From contig NZ_JADEWI010000004.1 of the NCBI RefSeq assembly GCF_015207705.1, forward strand, positions 1 to 64,000: a stretch of DNA of 64,000 nucleotides, in the 5' to 3' direction. The stretch is from Nostoc sp. LEGE 06077 (GTDB lineage Bacteria > Cyanobacteriota > Cyanobacteriia > Cyanobacteriales > Nostocaceae). Position 1 is the first letter of the stretch, and each line of letters begins with the position of its first letter. Below are positions 9,826 through 18,396 of the stretch, one piece after another. The notes beneath the pieces are model-generated. The model saw only the letters and a program-made list of their open reading frames with translations. It was not told the origin of the DNA and searched no databases. The translations under genes were made by a program, and so were the position numbers.

Positions 9826-9957
9826 TGCATCTGTCCCGCCGCGGCACTTACCAGTCTCATAGCATAAATCATCTAAGGATGAGTCAAATAAAAATTTATT
9901 TCAGTCCACGCTTTGTGGACTTTGGCTATGAGTCTGGAACTTTAGTTCTAGGCGGGA
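9824..9957 (+). repeat. Structured dispersed element, copy A
   Basis: This stretch of about 134 bp shares a folding pattern with 29718-29853. Outer arms CCCGCC and GGCGGG close the element. Within it CTCATAGC pairs with GCTATGAG, and nested hairpins include AGTCCAC-GCTT-GTGGACT, TCATC/GATGA and GGAACT-TTA-AGTTCT-like arms. The two copies differ in the loops and in the first hairpin but keep the main stems. It starts at the cysW stop codon. It may be a small mobile (MITE-like) element or a structured RNA; the sequence alone does not decide. Confidence 0.55.
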
Positions 9958-9997
9958 ACGTTTTTATAGTTCCCTATTAATTAAAGGTTGATTTGAT

Positions 9998-10264
9998 ATG
10001 GATAGCGAAGATACCCTTAAATCTAAACGGATACGGCTAAGAATTCCCAAAGATTATCATCAAGAACCTGTGATTTCCCACTTAGTTTCAGACTACGGTC
10101 TGACTGTAAATATTACTGCGGCAATTCTGGGAGCGAATGCTGTAGGTGATGGTTGGTTTGATTTGGAACTCAAAGGAATCGATACACAAATTCAGGATGG
10201 ACTCAGCTATCTCCAAAATCTACAACTAGAAGTCTGGGACGATCGCAAAATAGCTGATTGGTAA
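9998..10264 (+). CDS. NIL-domain protein downstream of sulfate transporter
   Basis: An 88-residue protein made almost entirely of one NIL domain (ferredoxin-like fold, often a small-molecule-sensing regulatory domain on ABC ATPases). Visible segments are RIRLRIPKDYHQEPVISHL, an NITAAILGANAVGDGWFDLEL core, and GLSYLQNLQLEVW at the end. It starts at ATG 9998 after a structured repeat. The position behind sbpA-cysT-cysW suggests a role in sulfate or sulfur-amino-acid sensing, or regulation of the transporter; this is inference. Confidence 0.8.
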   Translation: MDSEDTLKSKRIRLRIPKDYHQEPVISHLVSDYGLTVNITAAILGANAVGDGWFDLELKGIDTQIQDGLSYLQNLQLEVWDDRKIADW

Positions 10265-10284
10265 TACCAATTAAAAAAAAGCAG

Positions 10285-10381
10285 ATCAACGTTACATCTA
10301 ATGATGGTTGGAAAAACCTTCACTGGAACCATGACTTATGCGGGTGAAGACCCGATGGGTTTCCGCGCTACCAAAATCTAA
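10285..10381 (+). pseudogene. Fragment of an OAA-type mannose-binding lectin gene
   Basis: Translated with one frame change near 10308, this stretch reads INVTSNDG, then GKTFTGTMTYAGEDPMGF, then RATKI and a stop. That closely resembles the repeat unit of the Oscillatoria agardhii agglutinin family (…VESGDGGQTLNGTMTYAG, EGPIGFRAT). Only the last third of one repeat remains, with no start codon and a broken frame, so it is a relic. Identification rests on memory of the OAA sequence. Confidence 0.65.
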
Positions 10382-10413
10382 AAAGGCGATCGCGCACAAA
10401 GGTTAGTACAGAC

Positions 10414-10458
10414 AGTCAAGTAGGGTAGGCGATCGCATTGCACGCACCCTACTTGACT
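10414..10458. repeat. Stem-loop dispersed repeat, copy 1
   Basis: AGTCAAGTAGGGT (10414-10426) pairs with ACCCTACTTGACT (10446-10458). The upstream flank GCACAAAGGTTAGTA is also shared with the sister copy at 12530-12588. The two copies bracket the sulfurtransferase and LuxR genes. Confidence 0.7.
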
Positions 10459-10464
10459 ACCGTA

Positions 10465-10554
10465 GCCTCAACATCAGTAGATTATCAACTCACTATGGTT
10501 GCGGAAAATCCTATCCCTGTGGAAACACCCACGCCTGTGGGAACAGAACAATGA
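10465..10554 (+). pseudogene. Remnant of the C-terminus of the 4469-6598 kinase gene
   Basis: An open run of 29 codons ending in TGA reads ASTSVDYQLTMVAENP, then IPVETPTPVGTEQ. The kinase at 4469-6598 ends with ASTASAAVDYQLTIAAENP followed by a PT-rich tail closing in TPTPVGTEL. The match covers both the folded part and the tail but skips the middle of the repeat. It has no start codon of its own and is a duplicated gene fragment about 4 kb away from its source. Confidence 0.75.
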
Positions 10555-10610
10555 AGAGGCTGTTGATTGAGAATTTTCTGGAAAATACCCACCCTACAAA
10601 TTTTATTTAA

Positions 10611-10648
10611 GACCAACCAAGTGTATCCAGAATGTCCAGCGATCGCAC
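10611..10648 (-). pseudogene. Duplicated scrap of the sulfurtransferase active-site region
   Basis: On the minus strand this encodes CAIAGHSGYTWLV, matching CAIGGRSGYTWFV of the intact gene (DNA 10797-10835), with a few substitutions. It lies 68 bp beyond the end of that gene and looks like the tail of a decayed tandem duplicate. Confidence 0.6.
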
Positions 10649-10715
10649 ATCATCTGATAAAAGTTCTACTTCTTGCACCTCATGGCAAGTAATGTCACCT
10701 ATCACCTGCTCCCTA

Positions 10716-11546
10716 CTATAAGTCAGTCAGGCGACTCCATTCATTCCAAGAGCCATCGTAATTCCGAACATTTGGATAGCCTAGTAGATACGTTAAGACA
10801 AACCAAGTGTATCCAGAACGTCCACCGATCGCACAATAGGGAAAAATTTCTTTATCCGGTGTAATACCTTGGCTGGTATAAAGATTTTTTAACTCAGCAA
10901 ATGATTTAAAAGTACCGTCCTCATTCAGTGTGAGGATATGCTCAAGATGAACTGCGCCAGGGATATGTCCAGTGCGTTCATTGGCTTTAGGTGGTTGGTT
11001 AAAAAACCACTCACCGTTGTATTCTTGAATTGTGCGGACATCTAATAAAATGCGTTCCTGTTGATGAATTGCCGCTTCAACTTCAGGATGTAAGACTCTC
11101 AAACTATGATCAGGCGCTTGGGGTTGATAATCAGTGGTGGGAAATGTAGATAACTCAGTTGCGAGTGGACGATTTTCTGTCTTCCATTTTTGATAGCCGC
11201 CATTGAGAACTCTAACATTATCGTGACCAAAGACTTTTAACAACCAAAAAATCCAGCCGCCGATGCCGGGATAATTGCCATAAGCAATGACTGTTGTATC
11301 ATTACTGATACCAGAGCGTGCCATGAGTTTGGCAAAAGCGATCGCATCTAAATTAATTTTTAAATCGGGTAATAGTAAGTCTGTAAAAATATTCCAAAAT
11401 ACCGCACCCGGTAGATGGGCATTTTTGTAAGGCTCTGGACTTGTATCTACTTCAACAATGCGAACATGAGGATCATGGAAATGATCTGCTAACCATTGGG
11501 TATCAACGATAACTGATGGATCAGCGTAATCAGAATTTATAGTCAT
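10716..11546 (-). CDS. Sulfurtransferase (tandem rhodanese domains)
   Basis: A thiosulfate/3-mercaptopyruvate sulfurtransferase-type protein of 276 residues with two rhodanese domains (about 10-130 and 155-275). The C-terminal active loop is CAIGGRS with catalytic C238; the N-terminal domain is catalytically silent (YGNYPG in the loop position). It transfers sulfane sulfur to thiols or cyanide in the cytoplasm. A longer reading to 11633 would cross a dispersed repeat, so ATG 11546 (MTINSDYADP) is chosen. The neighbouring sulfate-transport genes fit a sulfur-metabolism setting, though orientation and gap argue against one operon. Part of its 3' end is duplicated at 10611-10648. Confidence 0.88.
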   Translation of the reverse strand: MTINSDYADPSVIVDTQWLADHFHDPHVRIVEVDTSPEPYKNAHLPGAVFWNIFTDLLLPDLKINLDAIAFAKLMARSGISNDTTVIAYGNYPGIGGWIFWLLKVFGHDNVRVLNGGYQKWKTENRPLATELSTFPTTDYQPQAPDHSLRVLHPEVEAAIHQQERILLDVRTIQEYNGEWFFNQPPKANERTGHIPGAVHLEHILTLNEDGTFKSFAELKNLYTSQGITPDKEIFPYCAIGGRSGYTWFVLTYLLGYPNVRNYDGSWNEWSRLTDL

Positions 11547-11710
11547 AGTGAATTTATCCAAAAATCTATACTCAAAACTCACACTTCGGCTTCTCCTGTC
11601 GGAGACGCTGCGCGAACGCTCAGTGAACAGCACTCAGTACTCAGCACATTGCTCTAAGATAAAGCAGGTGGCAGTATTGCTTCTAGACCTCAAAAGTGTA
11701 CAATTTGCCT

Positions 11711-12379
11711 ATGGTTGCGTTACAAGATATATTTCGGGCAATTGCTCAAGCTGAAGATGAACAAACATTGCGATCGTATATATTCACAGATATCAGTCAC
11801 TATTTTGCCGCTACACGCAGTGGGCTGTTTTTCTTTGATCAAAGTCATCTGATTGACAAAGCAATACTAATTGCCTTATCACCCCAATACAACCCAGTTG
11901 CACGTTACTTACTAGAACGCCACGCCCCAGTTCACGAAGCCTTGGTAGTCGAACCAAAAACATGGAAATTGATTTGTCCTCGTCCTGATCACTATCATGT
12001 TATGGCTGGGCCAATTGTTAGCGCTGGTAAATTAGTAGGTGCATTAGGTTTTACCCGTCAACAAGATATACCTGCATTCGATTCGCAAAATCTCACAGAT
12101 TTGAGTGCAATTTGTCTGCACATTTCCACTTGGGTAACAATGACTCAAGCCCAACATCCACCTTTACAAACAGCAGGTTTAACTTCTAGAGAAGTGGAAA
12201 TTGCTACCCTAGTGGCGCAAGGGTGTAGCAATACAGAAATTAGTCGTGAATTGTGGATTACCCAGAACTCTGTGAAACAAGCTTTAAAAAGAATGTTCCG
12301 CAAGCTAGAAGTTTCATCTCGCACGCAAATGTTGGCAAAGCTTTCGACAGTTGCACAGTCCCAGCAATTGCCGAAATAG
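11711..12379 (+). CDS. GAF-like sensor with LuxR-type helix-turn-helix
   Basis: A one-component regulator of 222 residues. An N-terminal GAF-like domain (about 5-140; GLFFFDQSHL, AGPIVSAGKLVGALGFTR) is followed by a LuxR/NarL HTH: LTSREVEIATLVAQGCSNTEI, then SRELWITQNSVKQALKRMFRKL, with the usual conserved TSRE and VK residues. GTG at 11696 would add five residues; the ATG at 11711 (MVALQDIF) is preferred. It is divergent from the sulfurtransferase, about 165 bp away. Target genes and ligand are unknown. Confidence 0.82.
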   Translation: MVALQDIFRAIAQAEDEQTLRSYIFTDISHYFAATRSGLFFFDQSHLIDKAILIALSPQYNPVARYLLERHAPVHEALVVEPKTWKLICPRPDHYHVMAGPIVSAGKLVGALGFTRQQDIPAFDSQNLTDLSAICLHISTWVTMTQAQHPPLQTAGLTSREVEIATLVAQGCSNTEISRELWITQNSVKQALKRMFRKLEVSSRTQMLAKLSTVAQSQQLPK

Positions 12380-12476
12380 TAATTGTAATTTTTATCATGA
12401 AAATATAAATTTTGGGATTTCTTGAGATGAATTAATAGATAGTAAATAGTGATAAATCTCAAAATTCGCAGTGTTC

Positions 12477-12509
12477 AGATCCCCGAATTCTTGAAAAAGT
12501 CGGGGATCT
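12477..12509. repeat. Palindromic dispersed repeat, copy 2
   Basis: AGATCCCCGA and TCGGGGATCT form a 10-bp stem around a TTCTTGAAAAAG loop. It is related to the element at 68-102; the arm change C/G against T/A is compensated on both sides, so base pairing is conserved. Confidence 0.6.
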
Positions 12510-12529
12510 CGCTTAGTCAACTTTAAATA

Positions 12530-12588
12530 GCGCGATCGCACACAAAGGTTAGTATAGTCAAGTAGGATAGGTGACACCCTACTTGACT
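12530..12588. repeat. Stem-loop dispersed repeat, copy 2
   Basis: Sister of 10386-10458: GCGATCGCACACAAAGG and GTTAGTA, then AGTCAAGTAGGAT (12556-12568) pairing with ACCCTACTTGACT (12576-12588). The right arm covers the stop codon of the minus-strand radical SAM gene and could terminate it. Confidence 0.7.
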
Positions 12589-14168
12589 AGCATTGGTTCT
12601 TGCTTAGGTAACGCAGAGGCTGTAAGTGGGTCGTAGCCTAATTGTTGAGTAATTCGTTGTCTAGCTAAAACCCGGTACTCCCAAAAATGTTCTCCCGCAG
12701 CACATAGTCCTAAATACATATTCAAAACTTGCGGTTTTGTCACTAGAATTGCCCAGAGTTGTTGCCAGAACTGCACACGAATTTCTGGTTGACGTAAGCC
12801 TTGAAGCCAGATTAACTGAACAACGAGACGCAATGCCTTACCTGGAGACAATTGCATAGTTTGTTTTCGCTGGGCGAGGGAACCAAGACTCAGACATTGC
12901 TGAAAACAGCGTCTCAGATAGTTTCTGGGTTCATATAAAGTCCATAAACCTTCTACATATTCTCTGGCAATTTCATCAATGGAGCGTGTGGGGATGAAAT
13001 TCATTAAGGTATTCTGGTCTCCTACTTCAGTTCCACCAATACCCTTACTATCTAACAAACGCTGTTCTTTTTGCAGACGGTTCCATAAAGCAGTATTGGG
13101 CAAAGCTTGAAGAATGCCCAACATTGGTTGAGGAATATTAGTTTGTTCGACAAAAGCCTGAATTTTTTCTCCTGCGCCTGGGCGTTCTCCATCAAAACCG
13201 AGGATAAACCCGGCATAGATGAGTATGCCTGCTTGATTAATCTTCTGACAGGCTTGCACAAGCGGACTTCGAGTATTTTGCACTTTTTGTGTTAGATGCA
13301 AACTTTCTTGGTCAGGAGTTTCTATGCCGAGAAAAACTGCATAGAAACCTGCTTCATTCATTAATTGCAACAGTTCTTCATCTTCGGCTAAATTCACAGA
13401 AGCTTCAGTGATGAATGTGAAGGGATAGGAGTGCTGCTTCATCCAAGGAATCAACTCCCGCAGGAAACGTTTGACGTTCCGCTGATTGCCAATAAAGTTG
13501 TCGTCCACGATAAACAGTGACCCTCGCCAGCCTAAATCATACAAAGCTTGTAACTCAGCGATGGCTTGCAGAGGTTCTTTTGTGCGTGGTTTGCGACCGT
13601 AGAGCGTAATAATATCGCAAAACTCGCAGTTAAAGGGGCAACCGCGAGAAAACTGGATAGCCATCATCAAGTAAGCATCCCGTTTTAGCAAGTCAAAACG
13701 AGGCATGGGGCTTTGGCTGACATCAGGTTTTTCCAGAGAGCGAAATATCCCCTGTTCTTCACCTTGATTGAGGGCTGCTAAAAATTGCGGAACAGTTAAT
13801 TCCCCCTCATCCAAAATTAAATAATGCGCTCCAGAGTTCAAAGCATCTTGTGGAATAGATGTTGGGTAAGGGCCACCGACTGCTACTTTTTTACCTAAGC
13901 GCACGGCTTTTTGAATCAGGGCATGAAAATCTGGTTTCTGCACCAACATTGCCGACAAGATGACGAGATCGCACCACTCCCAATCAGCTTCTGTTTCCAG
14001 AGTGACATTGCGATCGCAAAATCTAATTTCCCATTCTGGGGGTAGCAGTGCTGCAACTGTGATAATTCCTAGTGGCGGTAAAACGGCTTTCAGTCCGGCG
14101 ATTTCCATGAAGCGATCGTAAGACCAAAAGGACTGGGGAAACTGAGGGTAGAGCAATAATGCTTTCAT
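12579..14168 (-). CDS. B12-binding-domain radical SAM enzyme
   Basis: A 529-residue protein with an N-terminal cobalamin-binding Rossmann domain (about 1-145; lacks an obvious DxHxxG) and a radical SAM core. The cluster motif is CPFNCEFC (C177, C181, C184; CxxxCxxC). A C-terminal helical DUF4070-like region starts near residue 375. This family includes methyltransferases such as hopanoid methylases and many unassigned enzymes; the substrate is not inferable. The protein cleaves S-adenosylmethionine reductively and probably uses methylcobalamin. It stands alone, with the stop codon inside a stem-loop repeat and a 460-bp empty upstream region. Confidence 0.83.
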   Translation of the reverse strand: MKALLLYPQFPQSFWSYDRFMEIAGLKAVLPPLGIITVAALLPPEWEIRFCDRNVTLETEADWEWCDLVILSAMLVQKPDFHALIQKAVRLGKKVAVGGPYPTSIPQDALNSGAHYLILDEGELTVPQFLAALNQGEEQGIFRSLEKPDVSQSPMPRFDLLKRDAYLMMAIQFSRGCPFNCEFCDIITLYGRKPRTKEPLQAIAELQALYDLGWRGSLFIVDDNFIGNQRNVKRFLRELIPWMKQHSYPFTFITEASVNLAEDEELLQLMNEAGFYAVFLGIETPDQESLHLTQKVQNTRSPLVQACQKINQAGILIYAGFILGFDGERPGAGEKIQAFVEQTNIPQPMLGILQALPNTALWNRLQKEQRLLDSKGIGGTEVGDQNTLMNFIPTRSIDEIAREYVEGLWTLYEPRNYLRRCFQQCLSLGSLAQRKQTMQLSPGKALRLVVQLIWLQGLRQPEIRVQFWQQLWAILVTKPQVLNMYLGLCAAGEHFWEYRVLARQRITQQLGYDPLTASALPKQEPMLVK

Positions 14169-14630
14169 AAAATCCTTGTTGCAAAACTTATGCTATCTCG
14201 GACTCCCATCAATAGCCAACATAATCAGTTTGGGAACTGATTTGTTGCTCCAAACAAATTAACGCCTCATCTCTGCACTACAAGTTAGGCATATAAGCAT
14301 GATAAAAATAATCAAAACCTTAATTTGTTTGAGTCTTTTAAATTAGCAATACATCTGTCAGAAGATTGAGAATATCTTCTTGCTAAATGAATCAACAAAG
14401 ACACTCTAAATAATACAACTTAGAAGGCTTTTCTTCTCTCTGTCTAAAGTAAGAACAAATTGATATTCCTAGTCTGTAGGCAGAATATTCATTAAACTGG
14501 ATTGAATTGCAGGATAATTCAGAAGTCAAAATCAATAATATCACCGAGAATCCAATTCTCAATTCTCGCTCCTGACTTCTGAATTCTGTTTTGATAAAAT
14601 CAATATTGCCAGATTTAGAACTCTTTCAAA
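14169..14630. other. Intergenic region, no gene seen
   Basis: AT-rich region holding the promoter side of the radical SAM gene and the 3' side of the PBP2 gene. CAATTCTC and GACTTCTGAATTC words near 14550-14590 form weak inverted repeats. I see no coding signal. Confidence 0.5.
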
Positions 14631-16451
14631 CTATGGTTGTTTCGCCTCTGGTTTTTGATATTTACCTGGATATTTCCTTTGATAATAGTCTTGCATAATT
14701 TCTAAAATCATCGGCGCGGCGATCGCACCACCACCACCACCAGAATGTTCGGCAAAAGCAACAATCACCATTTCTGGATTATCGGCGGGCGCATAAGCAC
14801 CAAACCAAGCATGATTTTGCTTGACGCGATTTTTCCAGGCTTCTGCTGTACCACTTTTGCCAGCCACAGGGGGAATTGTCGGCTTATTTAAAGCTTTACC
14901 TGTACCTTCAGCTACAACCTTGCGTAGTCCATCGCGGAGAACCTTAATGGTTGTCGGCTGCATATTTAAAGATTCACGCCAGCTTTTAGCTTCTTCATTA
15001 TCTTTGAGTAAATGCGGCTGGACTCGATAACCGCCATTAGCTGGAACTGCAAACATAATCGCCACTTGTAAAGGTGTGGTTTGTAAAGCACCTTGACCAA
15101 TAGACATATTAATGGTATCGCCCACAGTCCAGGGGATTTTCCAGGCTTTTTGCTTCCAGTTTTCATCCGGGACTAAACCTTTGGTTTCTTCGGCGGCGAA
15201 CTCAAAGCCAGTTTTTTGCCCAAATCCATACTTGCGAGTCCATTCAATTAAAGTCGGGCCGCCAACACCTCTACCTATTTGATAAAAGAAAGTATCACTA
15301 CTCCACTGCATCGCACCGACAAATCCTAAAGGCCCAAACCCTGCATGATTCCACTCGCCAAATCTGGTTCCGCCAATGTTTAAGGAACCGTAGGTTTGTA
15401 AAACTGTGCTGGGCGAAAATTTCCCTGATTCTAACCCAGCCGTTGCAGTGACAATTTTAAAAGTACTAGCGGGGGGAAAGGCGCTGAGGGCGCGATTAAC
15501 TAGGGGATGGTCTTCACCTTGAACAGATTCCCAGTCTTTTTGCGTGAGTTTTTGTTTAGAAAAGATATTGGGGTTAAAGGTGGGATGGGAAACTAAGGCT
15601 AAAACTGCACCATTTTTCGGGTTGATTGCCACAATAGCACCATCGCGATCGCCCAAGGCTTTTTCTGCGGCTTTCTGTATATCTAAATCTAAAGTCAAGT
15701 GCAGATCATTCCCAGCTTTGGCTTGTTTTTCTCCTAAAACCCGCAACGGTCGCCCAGCCCCATCGACTTCTACCTGCTGACCGCCCCATTCACCTCGCAA
15801 TGATTTCTCATAAGCCTTTTCGACCCCCATCTGGCCAATAACATCACCTAAGCGATAACCTTCTTTTTTTCTTTCTTTTAGTTGTTCAGCCGTTAATTCC
15901 CTGGTATAACCCAGTACATGAGCGAGGGCTGTACCGTGGGGATAGTAACGCACCGCTTCTGTATGAACTTCTACTTCTGGTAGTTCGTTTTCATATTCCT
16001 TCATCGCTGTGACTTGCGCTTCATTCAAGTCACGGGCAATTCTAATTAAAGAAGATGAATATGCACCAGCTTCATCTAGCTTTTTTTCGATGTCTGCTTG
16101 GGGAATATCTAAAATACTGGCTAACCTTGGCCCGACAATTGGCCAAGAAGGTTTAGTATGTGCCATTGGCCAAAGATACACAGAACGGGGATAACGCGTA
16201 CTAGCCAAAAGTTTGCCGTTCCGGTCAAAAATATTCCCCCGTTCTGGTTGTTTCGCAATTACCCGAATGCGGTTAGACTCGGCGCGTTTGCGGTGGATTT
16301 CCCCCTCAGCAATTTGCAAATATGCTAACCGCGCCCCAATGCCCGTTAACATTGAAAGGGTAAATAGGATTAAAAACCCCGACTGAAAATTGCGTCCGAC
16401 TGTACGGGTATTTTTTTTGCCACCAAGAGGAGACGGGTGTAATACTGCCAT
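14631..16451 (-). CDS. mrdA: Penicillin-binding protein 2 (peptidoglycan transpeptidase)
   Basis: A class B PBP of 606 residues. A short cytoplasmic N-terminus is followed by one transmembrane helix (LILFTLSMLTGIGARLAYL), a dimerisation domain with ERGNIFDRNG, and the transpeptidase domain. Active-site motifs are STFK (nucleophile Ser), SSD at the second motif and KSGTAE. It cross-links lateral-wall peptidoglycan, normally with RodA. The ATG at 16451 (MAVLHPSP) is preferred over TTG 16457. A glycine-rich HSGGGGG segment near the C-terminus is unusual but matches memory of cyanobacterial PBP2 forms. No rodA or mreB is nearby. Confidence 0.9.
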   Translation of the reverse strand: MAVLHPSPLGGKKNTRTVGRNFQSGFLILFTLSMLTGIGARLAYLQIAEGEIHRKRAESNRIRVIAKQPERGNIFDRNGKLLASTRYPRSVYLWPMAHTKPSWPIVGPRLASILDIPQADIEKKLDEAGAYSSSLIRIARDLNEAQVTAMKEYENELPEVEVHTEAVRYYPHGTALAHVLGYTRELTAEQLKERKKEGYRLGDVIGQMGVEKAYEKSLRGEWGGQQVEVDGAGRPLRVLGEKQAKAGNDLHLTLDLDIQKAAEKALGDRDGAIVAINPKNGAVLALVSHPTFNPNIFSKQKLTQKDWESVQGEDHPLVNRALSAFPPASTFKIVTATAGLESGKFSPSTVLQTYGSLNIGGTRFGEWNHAGFGPLGFVGAMQWSSDTFFYQIGRGVGGPTLIEWTRKYGFGQKTGFEFAAEETKGLVPDENWKQKAWKIPWTVGDTINMSIGQGALQTTPLQVAIMFAVPANGGYRVQPHLLKDNEEAKSWRESLNMQPTTIKVLRDGLRKVVAEGTGKALNKPTIPPVAGKSGTAEAWKNRVKQNHAWFGAYAPADNPEMVIVAFAEHSGGGGGAIAAPMILEIMQDYYQRKYPGKYQKPEAKQP

Positions 16452-16776
16452 AAACAAATTAATTTACTTATTAAGTACTATATGTATTCAATGGGTCTGA
16501 CCTTATACCGGGTATTACTGTAAATTACAATAATTTTTTGTATAGAGTTTTACCCATTTATGTAAAACTATACTGCTGATTAAGTTTATCAACAATTATT
16601 GCAATTAGCCATTCGTAAGATGTATGGCTACTCTAAATATTCGTGATAAATAAGATACCCAATTTCTTCAATGCGGTTCAGGAAAATGCCAATCTTCCCT
16701 CTTCCCGACGATTAATGTTTACGCCGCTAAGATATTTTAATAAAATAATTGCATTAAAAGATTCGCAGATATATCA
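16452..16776. other. Intergenic region between divergent genes
   Basis: Contains the promoters of the PBP2 gene (minus) and the nuclease-like/TPR gene (plus). It is AT-rich; no structured element or ORF is convincing. Confidence 0.45.
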
Positions 16777-18396
16777 ATGGACTGGATTACGCTACTGCGA
16801 TCGCTACAGTCTGATTTTATTCAAAGGTTAACATCCGGTTCTCTGCTTCATTGCGAAACAGAAGCTCAATATAGTGAATTCACTATAATTTCTGGAGAGA
16901 GATTAAAAATCCTCCGAGATTTTTGCTGGCTGATGGCGGAAAAATATAAGCGGGTTTCGCCAGTGCGTGACGTGTTTATCAGCTATCTCAAAGGTAAATT
17001 GGGTGAAGAGGTTGTCAAAGAACGTTTAGCTGATTTGATTACCGAAGTTGATTATGAAAAACGCTTCGGCGGTGATGGCAAGATTGATTTTACCCTAACT
17101 ACTAACCCCTCCGTTGGCATTGAAGTCAAATCTCGGCATGGTAGCCTTGATAAAGTCAGATGGTCTGTCAGTTCCGAAGAAGTAGAAAAAAATGCAGTGA
17201 TAGTCTGCATTTTAATTCAAGAAGAAGTACACGAAGCCCAATCTGAATATCATCTTTTTTTAGCAGGGTTTCTACCAACCCGGATGATTAAACTCAAAAC
17301 AGGTAGAATCGCCTTTGGGATAGAACAATTATTATATGGCGGTGGTTTGCGTTGCTATTTAGAACAGTATCAAACCAGCATTAATTACAATATATCTCAG
17401 CCAGAAAACAATCACAAATCACAAAGTTTATTTTCTGCAAATAATCATCAATTCATTAAGGCTAATCCAGTCATTAATCAAGAGTCAAAATTATTAATAT
17501 CTCCCCAAGAAATTGATTATCTAAAACTAGGACATAATTGCTTAGTCAAAGGAGAATATACAGATGCGATCGCTCACTACAGCCAAGCCTTAAAATTACA
17601 TCAAAATGATGCTGAAATTTATTATCAACGAGGGTTGAGTTATTATCATTTAGGAGATTATGCAGAAGCGATCGCTGATTATTCTCAAGCAATAAGAATT
17701 AACCTTAATGATTCAAAATTCTACATCAAACGGGGTTTAGCTAATTATCAATTAGGAGACTATACCGCAGCAATTGATGATTATACTCAAGCTATTAGAC
17801 TCAACCCCAATGTGGCAGTTGCTTATAAAAACCGCGCCGATGCGCGTTCTCATTTAGGAGATAATCAAGGCGCAATTGAAGATTATACGCAAGCACTCAA
17901 AATTAATCCTAACTATGCTATAACTTATAAAAACCGTGGGATGTCACGTTATTTTTTAGGATATCAGCAAAGCTTTACTAAAGCCATCAAAATAAATCCC
18001 CACGATGCAATTGCTTATAAAAACCGTGGTAATGCTCGTGCGGATATAGGTGATTATGAAGGTGCAATTGATGATTATACTCAAGTAATTACTATTAACC
18101 CTCATGATGCCCACGCTTATTACAATCGCGGCAACGCTCGTTATGATTTAGGTGATAATGCCGGAGCTTTTGAAGATTATACTCAGGCTATACAAATTAA
18201 TCCTAATTACGCTGATGCTTATTATAACCGTGGCAATGTGCAATCAGAAATCGGCGATAAACAAGAAGCAATTGCCGATTTCCAAAAAGCTGTAGAACTT
18301 TATCGCAAAGAAGGTAAATTAGATGCGCTTAAAGATGCACGAGCAAGAGTTTTAGATTTGCAAATTGAAGAATCATTAGATATTTTGAATTTCTAA
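16777..18396 (+). CDS. PD-(D/E)XK nuclease-like domain fused to TPR repeats
   Basis: A 539-residue protein. The first 190 residues look like a restriction-endonuclease-fold domain: a helical lead with GEEVVKERL, then GGDGKIDF (D104) and GIEVKSR (E116, K118), matching D-Xn-E-X-K. A linker follows, then from about residue 247 eight TPR units of the form YxNRGxAxxxLGDYxxAIxDYxQAIxxNP; the fifth (MSRYFLGYQQSF) is shortened by about 10 residues. TPR arrays bind protein partners. The gene ends 334 bp before a CRISPR array on the same strand. Cyanobacteria have many TPR proteins with such N-termini, so a defence role is only suggested by position. Confidence 0.75.
   Translation: MDWITLLRSLQSDFIQRLTSGSLLHCETEAQYSEFTIISGERLKILRDFCWLMAEKYKRVSPVRDVFISYLKGKLGEEVVKERLADLITEVDYEKRFGGDGKIDFTLTTNPSVGIEVKSRHGSLDKVRWSVSSEEVEKNAVIVCILIQEEVHEAQSEYHLFLAGFLPTRMIKLKTGRIAFGIEQLLYGGGLRCYLEQYQTSINYNISQPENNHKSQSLFSANNHQFIKANPVINQESKLLISPQEIDYLKLGHNCLVKGEYTDAIAHYSQALKLHQNDAEIYYQRGLSYYHLGDYAEAIADYSQAIRINLNDSKFYIKRGLANYQLGDYTAAIDDYTQAIRLNPNVAVAYKNRADARSHLGDNQGAIEDYTQALKINPNYAITYKNRGMSRYFLGYQQSFTKAIKINPHDAIAYKNRGNARADIGDYEGAIDDYTQVITINPHDAHAYYNRGNARYDLGDNAGAFEDYTQAIQINPNYADAYYNRGNVQSEIGDKQEAIADFQKAVELYRKEGKLDALKDARARVLDLQIEESLDILNF

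Noticed and set aside
9824-9957. tnpB-associated guide RNA or a known riboswitch
   Set aside because: I could not match it to any class from memory, and no tnpB is in the window, so only a structured repeat is claimed.
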